A stretch of 16,752 bases of DNA from Verrucomicrobiota bacterium (GCA_003218815.1 QHON01000034.1:1-16752); one strand, 5' to 3'; positions 1-7,872 are shown, counted from the stretch's first letter. A program made the numbers and translations. Notes: generated from the letters alone by a model not told the origin.

Positions 1-942
1 AAGGGGCGCCAAGCGCAGGACGATGTCGACACCCTTCTTTCCCTCGGTCGCGGGATCATTCTCGACCGCCTGCTGCCGGAGAAAATCGATTGCCTCACGA
101 ATGCTGGCATCACGAAACTCAACCCGTGGGATAATAATGGTGTTCAGCTTGGTCGTGATCCGGGCCGTGCCGCTTGCATCTCTTGTGAACGCGTCTGCAA
201 AGGGAGCGACGGCCTGGCCGTATTGGCGCACCGGTTCTTCCCAGCCTTTCTCCACCTCCCAGAGGTTGCGCGCCCGGGCTTCGTTGTAGGCTTCCTCGCC
301 GTAACGGTATTTCGCGTTATCGATTTTTTCCTGCCCGCGCCGCGCCGCCACATTGTACGGATCAAGATTGAGGACCTGGTCGTATTTCTTATGCGCAAGA
401 TCGTAACGGCCGGAGTTGTAATAGCCGTCGGCCTCTGTCAGCAGCGCTTTTACTTCCTCGACTTTGGCAATGAACTTCGAGCCCATTGTCTTGTTGAAAT
501 AGCCGGGCTGCTGTAAATGCGCGAGTAGCTGCGCCGCCGGACGACAGTTGGGGTCGTAGCGATCGCTTAAAATCTCTCCGAGGATCGCCTCGGCCTCGGC
601 ATACTTGCCCTCGGCGATGCGCTGTTCCGCCAGGGCTACTCCGCTCTTGCAAAAGCCCTCGACTGCCTTGTCGTGTGCTTTTCCCGAGACCACTGCGTCA
701 GGGAGATACGTGACCGCTGTCCTAAACTCTTCATGCGCCAGCGTGAAATTCTTCGCTTGCATCGCGGCTTTACCACGCGCGAGAGCCGCTTCACCCTGTG
801 GTATCGCGCTCTGGCGCCGTTGAATTTCCCGATCGGCGACTCCTTGGAAATTCTGACCAAAGCTGCTCAGGCAAATAAGGCTTTGCGAAAGAGCGATGAA
901 ACCGGGGAGAAGCAAGCTGCGGAGGGCTGAGATTTTTTTCAT
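1..942 (-). CDS. Amuc_1098-like secretin (type IV pilus/T2SS outer-membrane protein), N-terminal 314 residues only
   Basis: The minus-strand frame is open from the ATG at 942 to the window edge, so the C-terminal secretin channel lies outside. Residues 1-30 look like a signal peptide (Lys-Lys start, hydrophobic stretch, small residues before Gln30). Residues about 50-145 and 163-212 are Ala/Tyr-rich helical repeats of TPR type, for example around NSGRYDLAHKKYDQVLNLDP at 176-195. From about 262 an STN/N0-like domain begins (TIIIPRVEFRDASIREAIDFL), the usual entry domain of PulD/PilQ secretins. TPRs ahead of a secretin domain are the architecture of Amuc_1098 of Akkermansia. Inferred role: the outer-membrane pore of the pilus-like machine encoded upstream. 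It follows the 1099-like stop by 10 bases and is the last gene seen in the operon. No Shine-Dalgarno sequence precedes the ATG. The family call rests on the fold pattern plus the neighbours; the catalytic-style certainty of a full secretin domain is not available here. Confidence 0.82.
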   Translation of the reverse strand, partial: MKKISALRSLLLPGFIALSQSLICLSSFGQNFQGVADREIQRRQSAIPQGEAALARGKAAMQAKNFTLAHEEFRTAVTYLPDAVVSGKAHDKAVEGFCKSGVALAEQRIAEGKYAEAEAILGEILSDRYDPNCRPAAQLLAHLQQPGYFNKTMGSKFIAKVEEVKALLTEADGYYNSGRYDLAHKKYDQVLNLDPYNVAARRGQEKIDNAKYRYGEEAYNEARARNLWEVEKGWEEPVRQYGQAVAPFADAFTRDASGTARITTKLNTIIIPRVEFRDASIREAIDFLRQQAVENDPATEGKKGVDIVLRLAPL

Positions 943-952
943 AATGTAAGAT

Positions 953-1893
953 TTATGGCGCGGCAAAGCCGATCTCGATGAGCTCATTTGGTTTCTGAGT
1001 GTTCACGATCACGGCCTTGGTCGACTGCACATCCACGAGCTTATACTTGAGGTCATCCAGCGGTTTCAATGAAAATTCTTGATCTTTTCTCACTTCAAAT
1101 TCGCGGCGTCCACCCCAGGCATAGGCAAAGGTCGCGACTGACTGGGGTGACATCGCGACCTTTTCTTTCACGAGGGTGAGCTGTTCTTTGGTCTCTTTAT
1201 GTTCGAGGACCAACTCCGAAACATCGAGATTGGTGCCATACTGGTTGCGAGCATGTTTTTCGACAAATTTAACGATCTTAAAGGGCGTGCCATGGATCAT
1301 GTCTCCTATTTTCAAAAATTGCGTCGGCTCGCTCTGATCGATTGTGTTGATCGCAAACGTGCCGGCGACCCACGATGAAAACATGAATCGGAAGGGTTCT
1401 TCGGTGGCCGATACCAAATGCAATTTTGTGAGATAATCAGGGTGCGAATCCTTGTCCGTTGGATTGGTGCCTCCCTGCCACTCGTCGAGATTGGTGAAAC
1501 CGTCTCCGTCGGGATCTTGATCGAGAACATCCGCATCGACGATTGGCAAACCAAATTGCTCAAACCAGTCATTCGGCACCGGCGGGTGTACCTGTGTGTT
1601 TTGTAACGTTGCCGGCAGACCGTTGGCGCCGATAAAATGTTTCTCCGGAACAAAAAGCCCAGAGCGGCGCTGGACTTCCATTGCGCCGGGTGCTGGAGCT
1701 GCTCCGCAGCATGATCAACTTCGAGAGCCTTACCCGGCGGAGTGGCTTTCTTCGGCTGAGGCGCAGTCTGGTGTGCGATTAAATTGTTTCCGAATTGGAC
1801 TGCGCTCCACCAAATCGAAACCGCGGAAATAAAAAGGAAACTGGCTGCCGCGATGAGCGTGACACGATCATAATGCGTCCGAATCCAATCCAT
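953..1893 (-). CDS. Amuc_1099-like pilus-complex protein, frame broken by one base at about 1653-1661
   Basis: The N-terminal part reads from the ATG at 1893 (MDWIRTHYDR, membrane segment about 12-32, Pro/Ala-rich linker). The remainder reads in another frame down to the TAA at 953. Joining them across GGGCTTTTTG (minus strand) gives a continuous protein of about 313 residues, running from ...SSAALG into LFVPEKHFIG.... The interval is 941 bases, one short of a whole number of codons, so one missing base explains the break. Residues about 127-138 (DPDGDGFTNLDE) form an EF-hand/thrombospondin-3-type calcium loop. The rest is predicted periplasmic and beta-rich. It lies 3 bases after the 1100-like stop and 10 before the secretin. 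Family knowledge: Amuc_1099 belongs to the pilus-like cluster; its exact function is not settled. Inferred role: inner-membrane-anchored periplasmic connector. The break may be sequence error, a real mutation, or less likely programmed -1 frameshifting. Confidence 0.75.
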
Positions 1894-1896
1894 TTG

Positions 1897-2773
1897 CTAA
1901 AATGTAAACCTCAACATCTCGATCGTGGCCAGGATTTCGATGTGTTCATTGCCAACGATAAAACTCAGCGGGGCGCCGCCCGGCTGATCTGGAGCTGTCG
2001 GTTGATTTGCAGGCGGATTTGCTTCAGCGGTCTTTTCGCGCGGCGGACCTTTGTCCTTTTCATTCCGCACGTATAAAGTGCGGACGATATAGAATTGTCC
2101 GTTCGAGCTCGAGATCTGATTCAGGACTTTTCGCGCGGCAGCTGGCGTCGCCTTAAACGTAAGATCGACAATCGCGGGAACTGCCCTTTCGTCCAGCGGG
2201 CACCGGGGTCGGCGTCGGAGTAGGCGTAATTCCGCGTTCTTCAGGCAATGGCATCCGGTGAAAGGACGTCACGCTATCCACCTTGGCATCCACCAGGATA
2301 TTCATGAGCATCTGTACCTGGGAGAGCTCCTGCCCAAGCAACGGCGCCGTCTCTGTTTTCGGCAAGGCAGTGGCAAATTCATCAAACCCAAGATGAAAAT
2401 TGTCCGGGAGCTTCACGTTATTTGACCGTGCTCTGCTTTGGGCGGCGATCGTCGCCTGGCGCAAACGCGACTGAAATTCGTTGGGCGCAAGCAGCGGCGC
2501 CGGAGCCACCTCTGTTTTCAGTTCTTCCTTTAGTTTGTCGAGTGCGGCGCCGTAATTCTCGAGGAGAACTTTCAGTTTCCGTTCATTGGCATCGCTTGGG
2601 AATGGATCGAGACGCTGAAGGCGGTTCAATTCCGCTACAGCAGCATCCAGTTGCCCTTTGGCATTACTCCAGTTGCTCCTCGCCATGAAGAAAAGGATTC
2701 CGGCAACTAATGTGCAAATTCCAAAAGTAATCAGAAACGTGCCGAGCCATCGGTTTTGCCGCAACCAGTTCAT
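1897..2773 (-). CDS. Amuc_1100-like pilus-complex protein, frame broken by one base at about 2198-2200
   Basis: The start is the ATG at 2773, overlapping the upstream TGA as ATGA. The protein opens with MNWLRQNRWLGTF and a membrane segment at about 10-29. A coiled-coil/periplasmic region follows, then a Pro-Thr linker (ITPTPTPTPVP). In the raw frame it then runs into a stop at 2153. The next frame continues well, with DERAVPAIVDLTF... ending HIEILATIEMLRFTF at the TAG at 1897-1899. The interval is 877 bases, one more than 292 codons. Removing one C from the CCC at 2198-2200 gives ...PVPLDERAVPAIV..., a clean join of about 291 residues. The family, Amuc_1100, is a small single-pass envelope protein of about 317 residues in Akkermansia, best known there for TLR2 signalling. 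Nothing here bears on host signalling. Its position between the PilM-PilN fusion and the 1099-like gene suggests a PilO-like structural role (inference). Confidence 0.78.
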
Positions 2774-4542
2774 GGTAATTTCACCGGCTTCCGAAGATCG
2801 AGACGGAGCTCGTACGGAAACGCCCACTCGGTGTCGTTCGGCACCGAGTTCGACTTGATCACGCGCTCCGGATTTTTTGCCTCGATATTGAAAAATGGTG
2901 AACTGAGCAGGTTACGAAAATAATCGACGACAATTTCCTGCTGTTTCGGATTGACTAGGTAAAGACCACGTACAAGAATGCCATCGATTGCCGGTCCGCC
3001 CGCGGTTTCTGGTTTTGTTTTCGATCTGCTCGCCGGAGACGGCGAACTCCCCGGCGCCGGAGTGACCGCCCTTTCCGCCGCGTGTTTGTCACCAGTTCCC
3101 AGCAGTTTTCCACCGGAAATGGCGGCAAGTTCGGTAATCCAGATATCTGCTTCCGGCAGACGTGCATTAAGGTCTTCCAGAATTTCCGGCCAGAAGTTGC
3201 GGTCGTTAATTACTGTTATGAGCGGCGTCGCGACACTGTCCAGTGAGGCGGCTTGCTTTTTGAGTTTATCGAGCCGCGTTTCGGCCACCCTCATGGTGTC
3301 GATCTTTTGTTGAAGAACCCGCGTGCTCTGCCGCATCACTTGGGCCGCCCGCGTGTAGTAAGCTGACCAGCCAAGCAAAGCGAGAATGAAGCAAGCCGCC
3401 GCCATAATGAAGAACGGCTGGCGCCTCTCTAATTCCTGCCTCCGAACTACATTTCGCGGAAGCAGGTTCAACTCCATTGGACAGCTGCTTACACTTCGAA
3501 GCGCCAGTCCAACTACTTCACCCAACAAGTGCTCAGACCGCGCAAGTTCGGCCACCGGCGCTGGCTCAGCTGCGGCCACATTGCGAAGCGGATTAAAAAA
3601 CTCGACCGGCAGCTGCAGTTTTTCGTTAAAAAACTCGCGCATGTAGGGCATTCCCGCGGTGCCACCGCAAAGGAAAATGCGCTCGGGCGGATTTCCCTGT
3701 TGTTGGCCACGATAATGGCTGATGGAACGCATCAGTTCCCCGTGCAAACGCGTCATTGTACTGCGTACGACCTTCGAAACGCGGGCAACGTCAGGGTCTG
3801 TCGGCTCCGCGTACACGCCGCCGAGGCTCACGAAGCCGTCGCGCTTCTTACGCGATTCCGCTGCTGCGAATGGCTCGCCAAATTCCCTGGCAATCGCGGC
3901 GGTGATTGAACTGCCGCCAATTGGAATGCTCCGCGAGAAAACTCTGGCCGGCTCGATAAAGAGAAGATTTGTCGTGCGGGCTCCGATATCCACGAGCAAC
4001 GAACAGCCACTCAGGTCGCTGTAACTGTAGCGGAACGCGTTATAAAGCGCCATTGGCGCGGCATCGACGACCGATGCGCGCAGCCCCGTCTGTTCAACCG
4101 CATTGTTGACCTCATCGAGCAAGTCAACTTTAATCGCGACCAGTACGACTTGAATTGGCTCGTCGCCACCGCCTCCGACGAGTTGGTAATCCCAGACGAC
4201 CTCGTCGATTGGGAAGGGAACATTTTGCTGCGCCTCGAAAGAAATAATTTTCTCGATCTTTTCTTCGCCAACCGACGGCAGTTTCACAAAACGAGCGAAA
4301 ACTGATTGTCCGGACACCGCGTAGTTAACGCGGCCGCGCTTGATCTGCAGCTCGTTCATCATTTCGCCCAAAGCAATGAGCATTTGCGCACGCCCCATTC
4401 TCTCCCCCGTTGGATCGACTGGGATTTCCCGAAATCGATAGTCCACTAATGCCAAGCCTCCGTGCGCCTCCACGCGAAATTCAGCCAAGCCGATGGTCTG
4501 AGATCCAAGGTTAAGACTGATGAGGCGGGTCGATCTGGCCAT
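2770..4542 (-). CDS. Amuc_1101-like PilM-PilN fusion protein
   Basis: The protein has 590 residues. Residues 1-350 form an actin-like ATPase fold of PilM/FtsA type. The phosphate-1 strand is SLNLGSQTIGL (9-19), the phosphate-2 motif is LLVDIGARTTNL (182-193) and the adenosine motif is LCGGTAGMPY (291-300). At about 356 a PilN-like start appears (MELNLLPRNVVRRQ), followed by a membrane segment (377-396), a coiled coil (about 400-436) and a periplasmic PilN-type domain. Residues 484-515 are a low-complexity Pro/Ser/Lys linker. In most type IV pilus systems PilM and PilN are separate proteins and PilM grips the short cytoplasmic N-terminus of PilN; here they are one chain. It follows the 1102-like gene by 11 bases and overlaps the 1100-like gene by 4 (ATGA), which suggests translational coupling. 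Inferred role: inner-membrane alignment platform of the pilus-like machine. Confidence 0.88.
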   Translation of the reverse strand: MARSTRLISLNLGSQTIGLAEFRVEAHGGLALVDYRFREIPVDPTGERMGRAQMLIALGEMMNELQIKRGRVNYAVSGQSVFARFVKLPSVGEEKIEKIISFEAQQNVPFPIDEVVWDYQLVGGGGDEPIQVVLVAIKVDLLDEVNNAVEQTGLRASVVDAAPMALYNAFRYSYSDLSGCSLLVDIGARTTNLLFIEPARVFSRSIPIGGSSITAAIAREFGEPFAAAESRKKRDGFVSLGGVYAEPTDPDVARVSKVVRSTMTRLHGELMRSISHYRGQQQGNPPERIFLCGGTAGMPYMREFFNEKLQLPVEFFNPLRNVAAAEPAPVAELARSEHLLGEVVGLALRSVSSCPMELNLLPRNVVRRQELERRQPFFIMAAACFILALLGWSAYYTRAAQVMRQSTRVLQQKIDTMRVAETRLDKLKKQAASLDSVATPLITVINDRNFWPEILEDLNARLPEADIWITELAAISGGKLLGTGDKHAAERAVTPAPGSSPSPASRSKTKPETAGGPAIDGILVRGLYLVNPKQQEIVVDYFRNLLSSPFFNIEAKNPERVIKSNSVPNDTEWAFPYELRLDLRKPVKLP

Positions 4543-4553
4543 TCGATCTAGAA

Positions 4554-5117
4554 TCAGCGGCCCGACGCCTTAATTTGCTCGTAACGGTCCCAGTAAAGGG
4601 GCGCGAACGGTGTTTCGTTTTTGTTCAAGACGAATCCAGAAATCTGCGGTAGAGTCGCGAACCATTGCACCGGGGCGCGTGCGAGGCTAAGCTCATTTTT
4701 TACCGCGCCTTGCTGCACGATTTGTACCGCGATGTTTTGGCACGAGGTGGCCGTAATTGGCCGATTGTTTCCAAATCGTGTAAGTGCGAGTGGCGAGATG
4801 TACATGACTGATCGGTTCTCGCGACCTGCTGGAATATTTACGTGCGTCACTTCACCGGTCAGAAGGCTGCCATTGAAGAGAATGTAATACTTAAACGTCA
4901 GCTCATCGGTCCAGTCTGGCGCCGCGACAAATTCGACTTCCACTTCCAGCCAGCGATCACGTTGATTGATTCGATATTGTCCCCCACCTCCGTAGCTGAA
5001 CTCCGGCGTCGAAATCAGGGTCTTGGTGATCTTCGTGATCTGGAAGTCGGCTGCCACGCCTATCTGCGCCCAGGTAATGAGCAGCACAAAAAAGGCGAGT
5101 GGAGAGTTAGCTTTCAT
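4554..5117 (-). CDS. Amuc_1102-like exported pilus-complex protein
   Basis: The protein has 187 residues. The N-terminus has a Lys, a hydrophobic core (LAFFVLLITWAQIGV) and an Ala-Ala site before Asp24, a clear signal peptide. The mature part is beta-strand rich (YGGGGQYRINQRDRWLEVEV, DELTFKYYILFNGSLL, NRSVMYISPLAL), with no catalytic motif that I recognise. It is the first gene of the five-gene run and is followed 11 bases later by the PilM-PilN fusion. Length, signal peptide and position match Amuc_1102 of Akkermansia, whose function is not established beyond membership of the cluster. Inferred role: a periplasmic or outer-membrane accessory subunit. No Shine-Dalgarno sequence is seen. Another beta-sandwich protein of similar size could look alike, so the call depends partly on context. 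Confidence 0.75.
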   Translation of the reverse strand: MKANSPLAFFVLLITWAQIGVAADFQITKITKTLISTPEFSYGGGGQYRINQRDRWLEVEVEFVAAPDWTDELTFKYYILFNGSLLTGEVTHVNIPAGRENRSVMYISPLALTRFGNNRPITATSCQNIAVQIVQQGAVKNELSLARAPVQWFATLPQISGFVLNKNETPFAPLYWDRYEQIKASGR

Positions 5118-5431
5118 AATGCTTGCTTAATATTGAAACATTTAGTTTCGCAGCGGGATACGTGAAAATGTTCGGGGTGATTTCTCGTTCAAAAGCCACC
5201 CGCGTTCCAGTTCTAAAATTCGGAACAATTCAAATCACGCGGCCTTGGGTAAGTATCGCTATGGCAAACTAGCTGACGTTTCTCCGTTAATGCGATTGCT
5301 CCGCATACTATGCATGTGGTGCCAGATGAGGTCGGGACATCGCTTCGGTTTGACCCGCGGTTGTCTCGCAAATCCTTTCTTTGTTGTTCGACGTTCCACT
5401 CAGTGCTCTCCGGAGTCCCTTCGCTATCGGT
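5118..5431. other. 314-base gap between the pilus-like operon and the UDP-glucuronate decarboxylase gene
   Basis: No convincing reading frame or structured RNA is seen. It should carry the promoter of the pilus-like operon (minus strand) and the 3' end of the decarboxylase transcript. Visible symmetry: GTTCC and GGAAC as inverted arms at 5204-5208 and 5222-5226; GCATACTATGC, a perfect palindrome around one base, at 5303-5313; and ATGCG/CGCAT arms between 5290 and 5306. I could not place a confident -35/-10 or sigma-54 promoter. Confidence 0.5.
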
Positions 5432-6391
5432 TCAGTCCCGTTTAAGCGATTCGCGAAAATACTGGATTGTTCGGATAATTCCCTCTTCGAAACTGACTCC
5501 CGGTTCCCAGCCAAGAACTTTTTTTGCGCGCGAGATATCTGGCTGGCGTACTTTCGGATCATCCTCGGGCAGGGGCTTATATTCAATGGTCGATTCTGTC
5601 CCGGTAATGCGAATGATCTCGTCGGCAAATTGTTTGATCGTCATCTCGCGCGGATTGCCAAGGTTGACCGGCTCGTGAAAATCGCTCATTGCTAGCTTGA
5701 AAATTCCATCGATAAGGTCGGAAACGTAACAAAACGAGCGCGTCTGTGAGCCATCACCGAAGACAGTGAGCGGTCTTCCCGCCAGGGCCTGACCAATAAA
5801 CGCAGGAACAACGCGCCCGTCCCGCAGCCGCATCCGGGGACCATACGTGTTAAAGATGCGAACGATTTTGGTGTCGATGTTGTGATAGCGATGGTAAGCC
5901 ATCGTCATCGCTTCGGCGAACCGCTTCGCCTCGTCGTAAACGCCGCGCGGCCCTATTGGGTTGACGTTGCCCCAGTAATCCTCCTTTTGCGGATGCACGA
6001 GCGGGTCACCGTAAGTCTCCGACGTCGATGCAAGAATAAAGGAGGCCATTTTGGCCTTGGCTAAGCCCAGGGCATTGTGCGTGCCGAGAGCACCGACTTT
6101 CAATGTGGGAATTGGCAGTTCGAGATAATCGATCGGGCTCGCAGGCGAGGCGAAATGAAAAACGTAATCGATTCTTTCTTCGGGAAGGAAAATGAAATCG
6201 GAGACGTTGTGTCTGATGAAACGATAATTTTCATTTCCGGCCAGATGCCCAATGTTCGCGGGGTTGCCCGTGATCAGATTGTCGATTGCGATGACGCGAT
6301 GGCGTTCCGCAAGCAAACGATCCGTTAAATGCGATCCCAAAAAACCGGCGGCACCGGTAACGACAGAAATCGGCTTCGATCGAGCGGGCAT
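5432..6391 (-). CDS. UDP-glucuronic acid decarboxylase (UDP-xylose synthase), SDR family
   Basis: This 319-residue cytoplasmic enzyme is expected to convert UDP-glucuronate to UDP-xylose with bound NAD, supplying sugar for polysaccharide or lipopolysaccharide. The Rossmann motif GAAGFLGSH is at 13-21, with an acidic residue after strand 2 (AIDN, 35-38). HFASPASPIDYL (79-90) is typical of UXS enzymes. The catalytic set is Thr-Ser-Glu near 123-125, then Tyr152 and Lys156 in VYDEAKRFAE. RIFNTYGPRM (178-187) and RSFCYVSDLIDGI (218-230) are further family signatures. The length is full for the bacterial single-domain form and no break is seen. It stands alone, divergent from trpS and 314 bases from the pilus-like operon. 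A dTDP-glucose 4,6-dehydratase is the main alternative, but the ASPASP motif favours the decarboxylase. Confidence 0.9.
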   Translation of the reverse strand: MPARSKPISVVTGAAGFLGSHLTDRLLAERHRVIAIDNLITGNPANIGHLAGNENYRFIRHNVSDFIFLPEERIDYVFHFASPASPIDYLELPIPTLKVGALGTHNALGLAKAKMASFILASTSETYGDPLVHPQKEDYWGNVNPIGPRGVYDEAKRFAEAMTMAYHRYHNIDTKIVRIFNTYGPRMRLRDGRVVPAFIGQALAGRPLTVFGDGSQTRSFCYVSDLIDGIFKLAMSDFHEPVNLGNPREMTIKQFADEIIRITGTESTIEYKPLPEDDPKVRQPDISRAKKVLGWEPGVSFEEGIIRTIQYFRESLKRD

Positions 6392-6445
6392 CGCGCGCTT
6401 ATCTAGCGGCTGCGTTGAAAATTAGCGAGCAAGAAACGATTCAAA

Positions 6446-6515
6446 TTGCAGATTGCAGGTCTTAGCTTGCAGATTTGAGGATAATGATTCGCTTTCAATC
6501 TGAAATCTGAAATCT
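6446..6515. repeat. Short reiterated CAGATT/AATCTG sequence in the uxs-trpS divergent gap
   Basis: Two near copies of a 14-mer, TTGCAGATTGCAGG (6446-6459) and TTGCAGATTTGAGG (6467-6480), are followed by reverse-oriented copies in TCAATCTGAAATCTGAAATC (6495-6514). The right part is an 8-base tandem (AATCTGAA). The two halves can pair imperfectly into a stem. The tract fills most of the 133-base gap between the divergent starts and ends 10 bases before the trpS ATG. Confidence 0.55.
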
Positions 6516-6524
6516 TAAATCGAC

Positions 6525-7484
6525 ATGCGTATTTTATCCGGCATTCAGCCGAGCGGCGTACTGCATATCGGCAACTACTTTGGAATGATGCAGCCGGCGA
6601 TCGCCCTGCAAGCCGAGGGAGAAGCGTTCTATTTTATTGCAGATTATCACGCGCTCACCAGCCTGCATAATCCGGAGGCACTACGTGAAAACAGCCGCCG
6701 CGTCGCAGTTGATTTCTTGGCTTGCGGTCTCAACCCGGAGCGCGCTGCACTTTTTCTACAATCAGCCGTGCCACAGGTCACGGAATTGACCTGGATTTTA
6801 TCCACGATTGCGCCGATGGGATTGCTTGAGCGCGCGCATTCTTACAAGGACAAGATTGCGCGCGGCATGGCCGCGTCAGCGGGACTTTTCAATTATCCTG
6901 TGCTGATGGCGGCCGACATTTTGATTTACGACAGCGACACCGTGCCTGTGGGCAAAGATCAAAAGCAGCATATCGAAATCACCCGCGATCTCGCCGTGAA
7001 AATGAACGAGACGTTCGGTGAAATTTTTAAGCTCCCCGAGCCGCGAATTAACGCGGCGACGGAGGTCGTTCCTGGGATCGACGGACAGAAGATGAGCAAG
7101 AGTTACCACAACAACATCGACATTTTCGGCGACGAAAAAGAAACGCGAAAACGTGTCATGAGCATCGTGACCGATTCCACGCCGGTCGAGATGCCGAAGG
7201 ACCCGGCAGGATCCACAATCTTCCAGCTCTACTCCCTCTTCGCCTCAAAAAATGAAGTCGGAGGAATACGGGAACAATTTCAAAAAGGCGGCACCGGCTA
7301 TGGCGATTTCAAAAAGCAGCTTTTCGAAAAGCTCTGGGATTATTTCGCGCCGATGCGCAAACGCCGGGAAGAAATCCTCGCTGACAAATCGTACATTGAC
7401 GATGTCCTCACGCGTGGCGCTAAGCGGGCAAACGAAATCGCCGACCAAGTCATGCAACGTGTTCGTACTGCGATCGGACTGTAG
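6525..7484 (+). CDS. trpS: Tryptophanyl-tRNA synthetase
   Basis: This 319-residue class I synthetase charges tRNA-Trp with tryptophan in the cytoplasm. The opening MRILSGIQPSGVLHIGNYFG holds the HIGH-type motif as HIGN (14-17). KMSKS is at 189-193 (DGQKMSKSYHNN). The tryptophan-pocket region MAADILIYDSDTVPVGKDQKQH is conserved at 128-149. The length is close to the usual 320-340 residues. The ATG at 6525 is forced by the family start. No Shine-Dalgarno sequence is visible; the AATCTGAA repeat lies immediately upstream. It is followed 29 bases later by the YggU-family gene on the same strand. Confidence 0.96.
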   Translation: MRILSGIQPSGVLHIGNYFGMMQPAIALQAEGEAFYFIADYHALTSLHNPEALRENSRRVAVDFLACGLNPERAALFLQSAVPQVTELTWILSTIAPMGLLERAHSYKDKIARGMAASAGLFNYPVLMAADILIYDSDTVPVGKDQKQHIEITRDLAVKMNETFGEIFKLPEPRINAATEVVPGIDGQKMSKSYHNNIDIFGDEKETRKRVMSIVTDSTPVEMPKDPAGSTIFQLYSLFASKNEVGGIREQFQKGGTGYGDFKKQLFEKLWDYFAPMRKRREEILADKSYIDDVLTRGAKRANEIADQVMQRVRTAIGL

Positions 7485-7513
7485 GCGACCGTCTCGGTTA
7501 CCACCTCGCTCGA

Positions 7514-7780
7514 ATGGCGATTCTCCGGTTTCGCATTGTTCCGAATGCAAAACAGAACATGGTGATGGGCGAGCATGGAGTGACTATCAAAATCAAACTG
7601 TGCGCTCCGCCTATGGAAGGAAAAGCAAACGCCGCGCTGCGTAGTTTCTTGGCCGACGAGTTGAAAATCCCCGAACGCAAGATTCTGCTTAAGCGCGGTC
7701 AAAAATCTCGCGAGAAAATCATTCGCATCGAAGGCTTAAGTGAACAAGAAGTACGACGCTGCTTGCTAACAAAAGTGTAA
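7514..7780 (+). CDS. YggU/DUF167 family small protein
   Basis: The protein has 88 residues. The family pattern is clear: an opening beta strand with the conserved VPNAKQN, then CAPPMEGKANAALRSFLAD (30s-40s) and a closing KRGQKSREKIIRIEG. These small alpha/beta proteins (E. coli YggU type) are widespread; their biochemical role is unknown. It sits 29 bases after trpS on the same strand, so co-transcription is likely. The 92 bases that follow, up to the convergent mlaD end, hold only a weak 4-base-stem hairpin (7789-7800). Confidence 0.88.
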   Translation: MAILRFRIVPNAKQNMVMGEHGVTIKIKLCAPPMEGKANAALRSFLADELKIPERKILLKRGQKSREKIIRIEGLSEQEVRRCLLTKV

Positions 7781-7872
7781 AAAGTAGACTTCGTAAGAAG
7801 CACGTTCCCGTATTTCGTTCTGTGGTGCGTTTACGTTTGATTCAACTTTGTAACGCGGCACGCCCCGGCTTC

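Noticed and set aside
5314..5330. TGGCAC near a GCAT on the minus strand as a sigma-54 promoter for the pilus-like operon
   Set aside because: The GG and GC elements are two bases too close together for a -24/-12 promoter.
5308..5628. Minus-strand frame of about 106 residues overlapping the 3' end of the decarboxylase gene
   Set aside because: It runs in another frame through a well-conserved enzyme gene, and its composition is low in hydrophobic pattern; it reads as a shadow frame.
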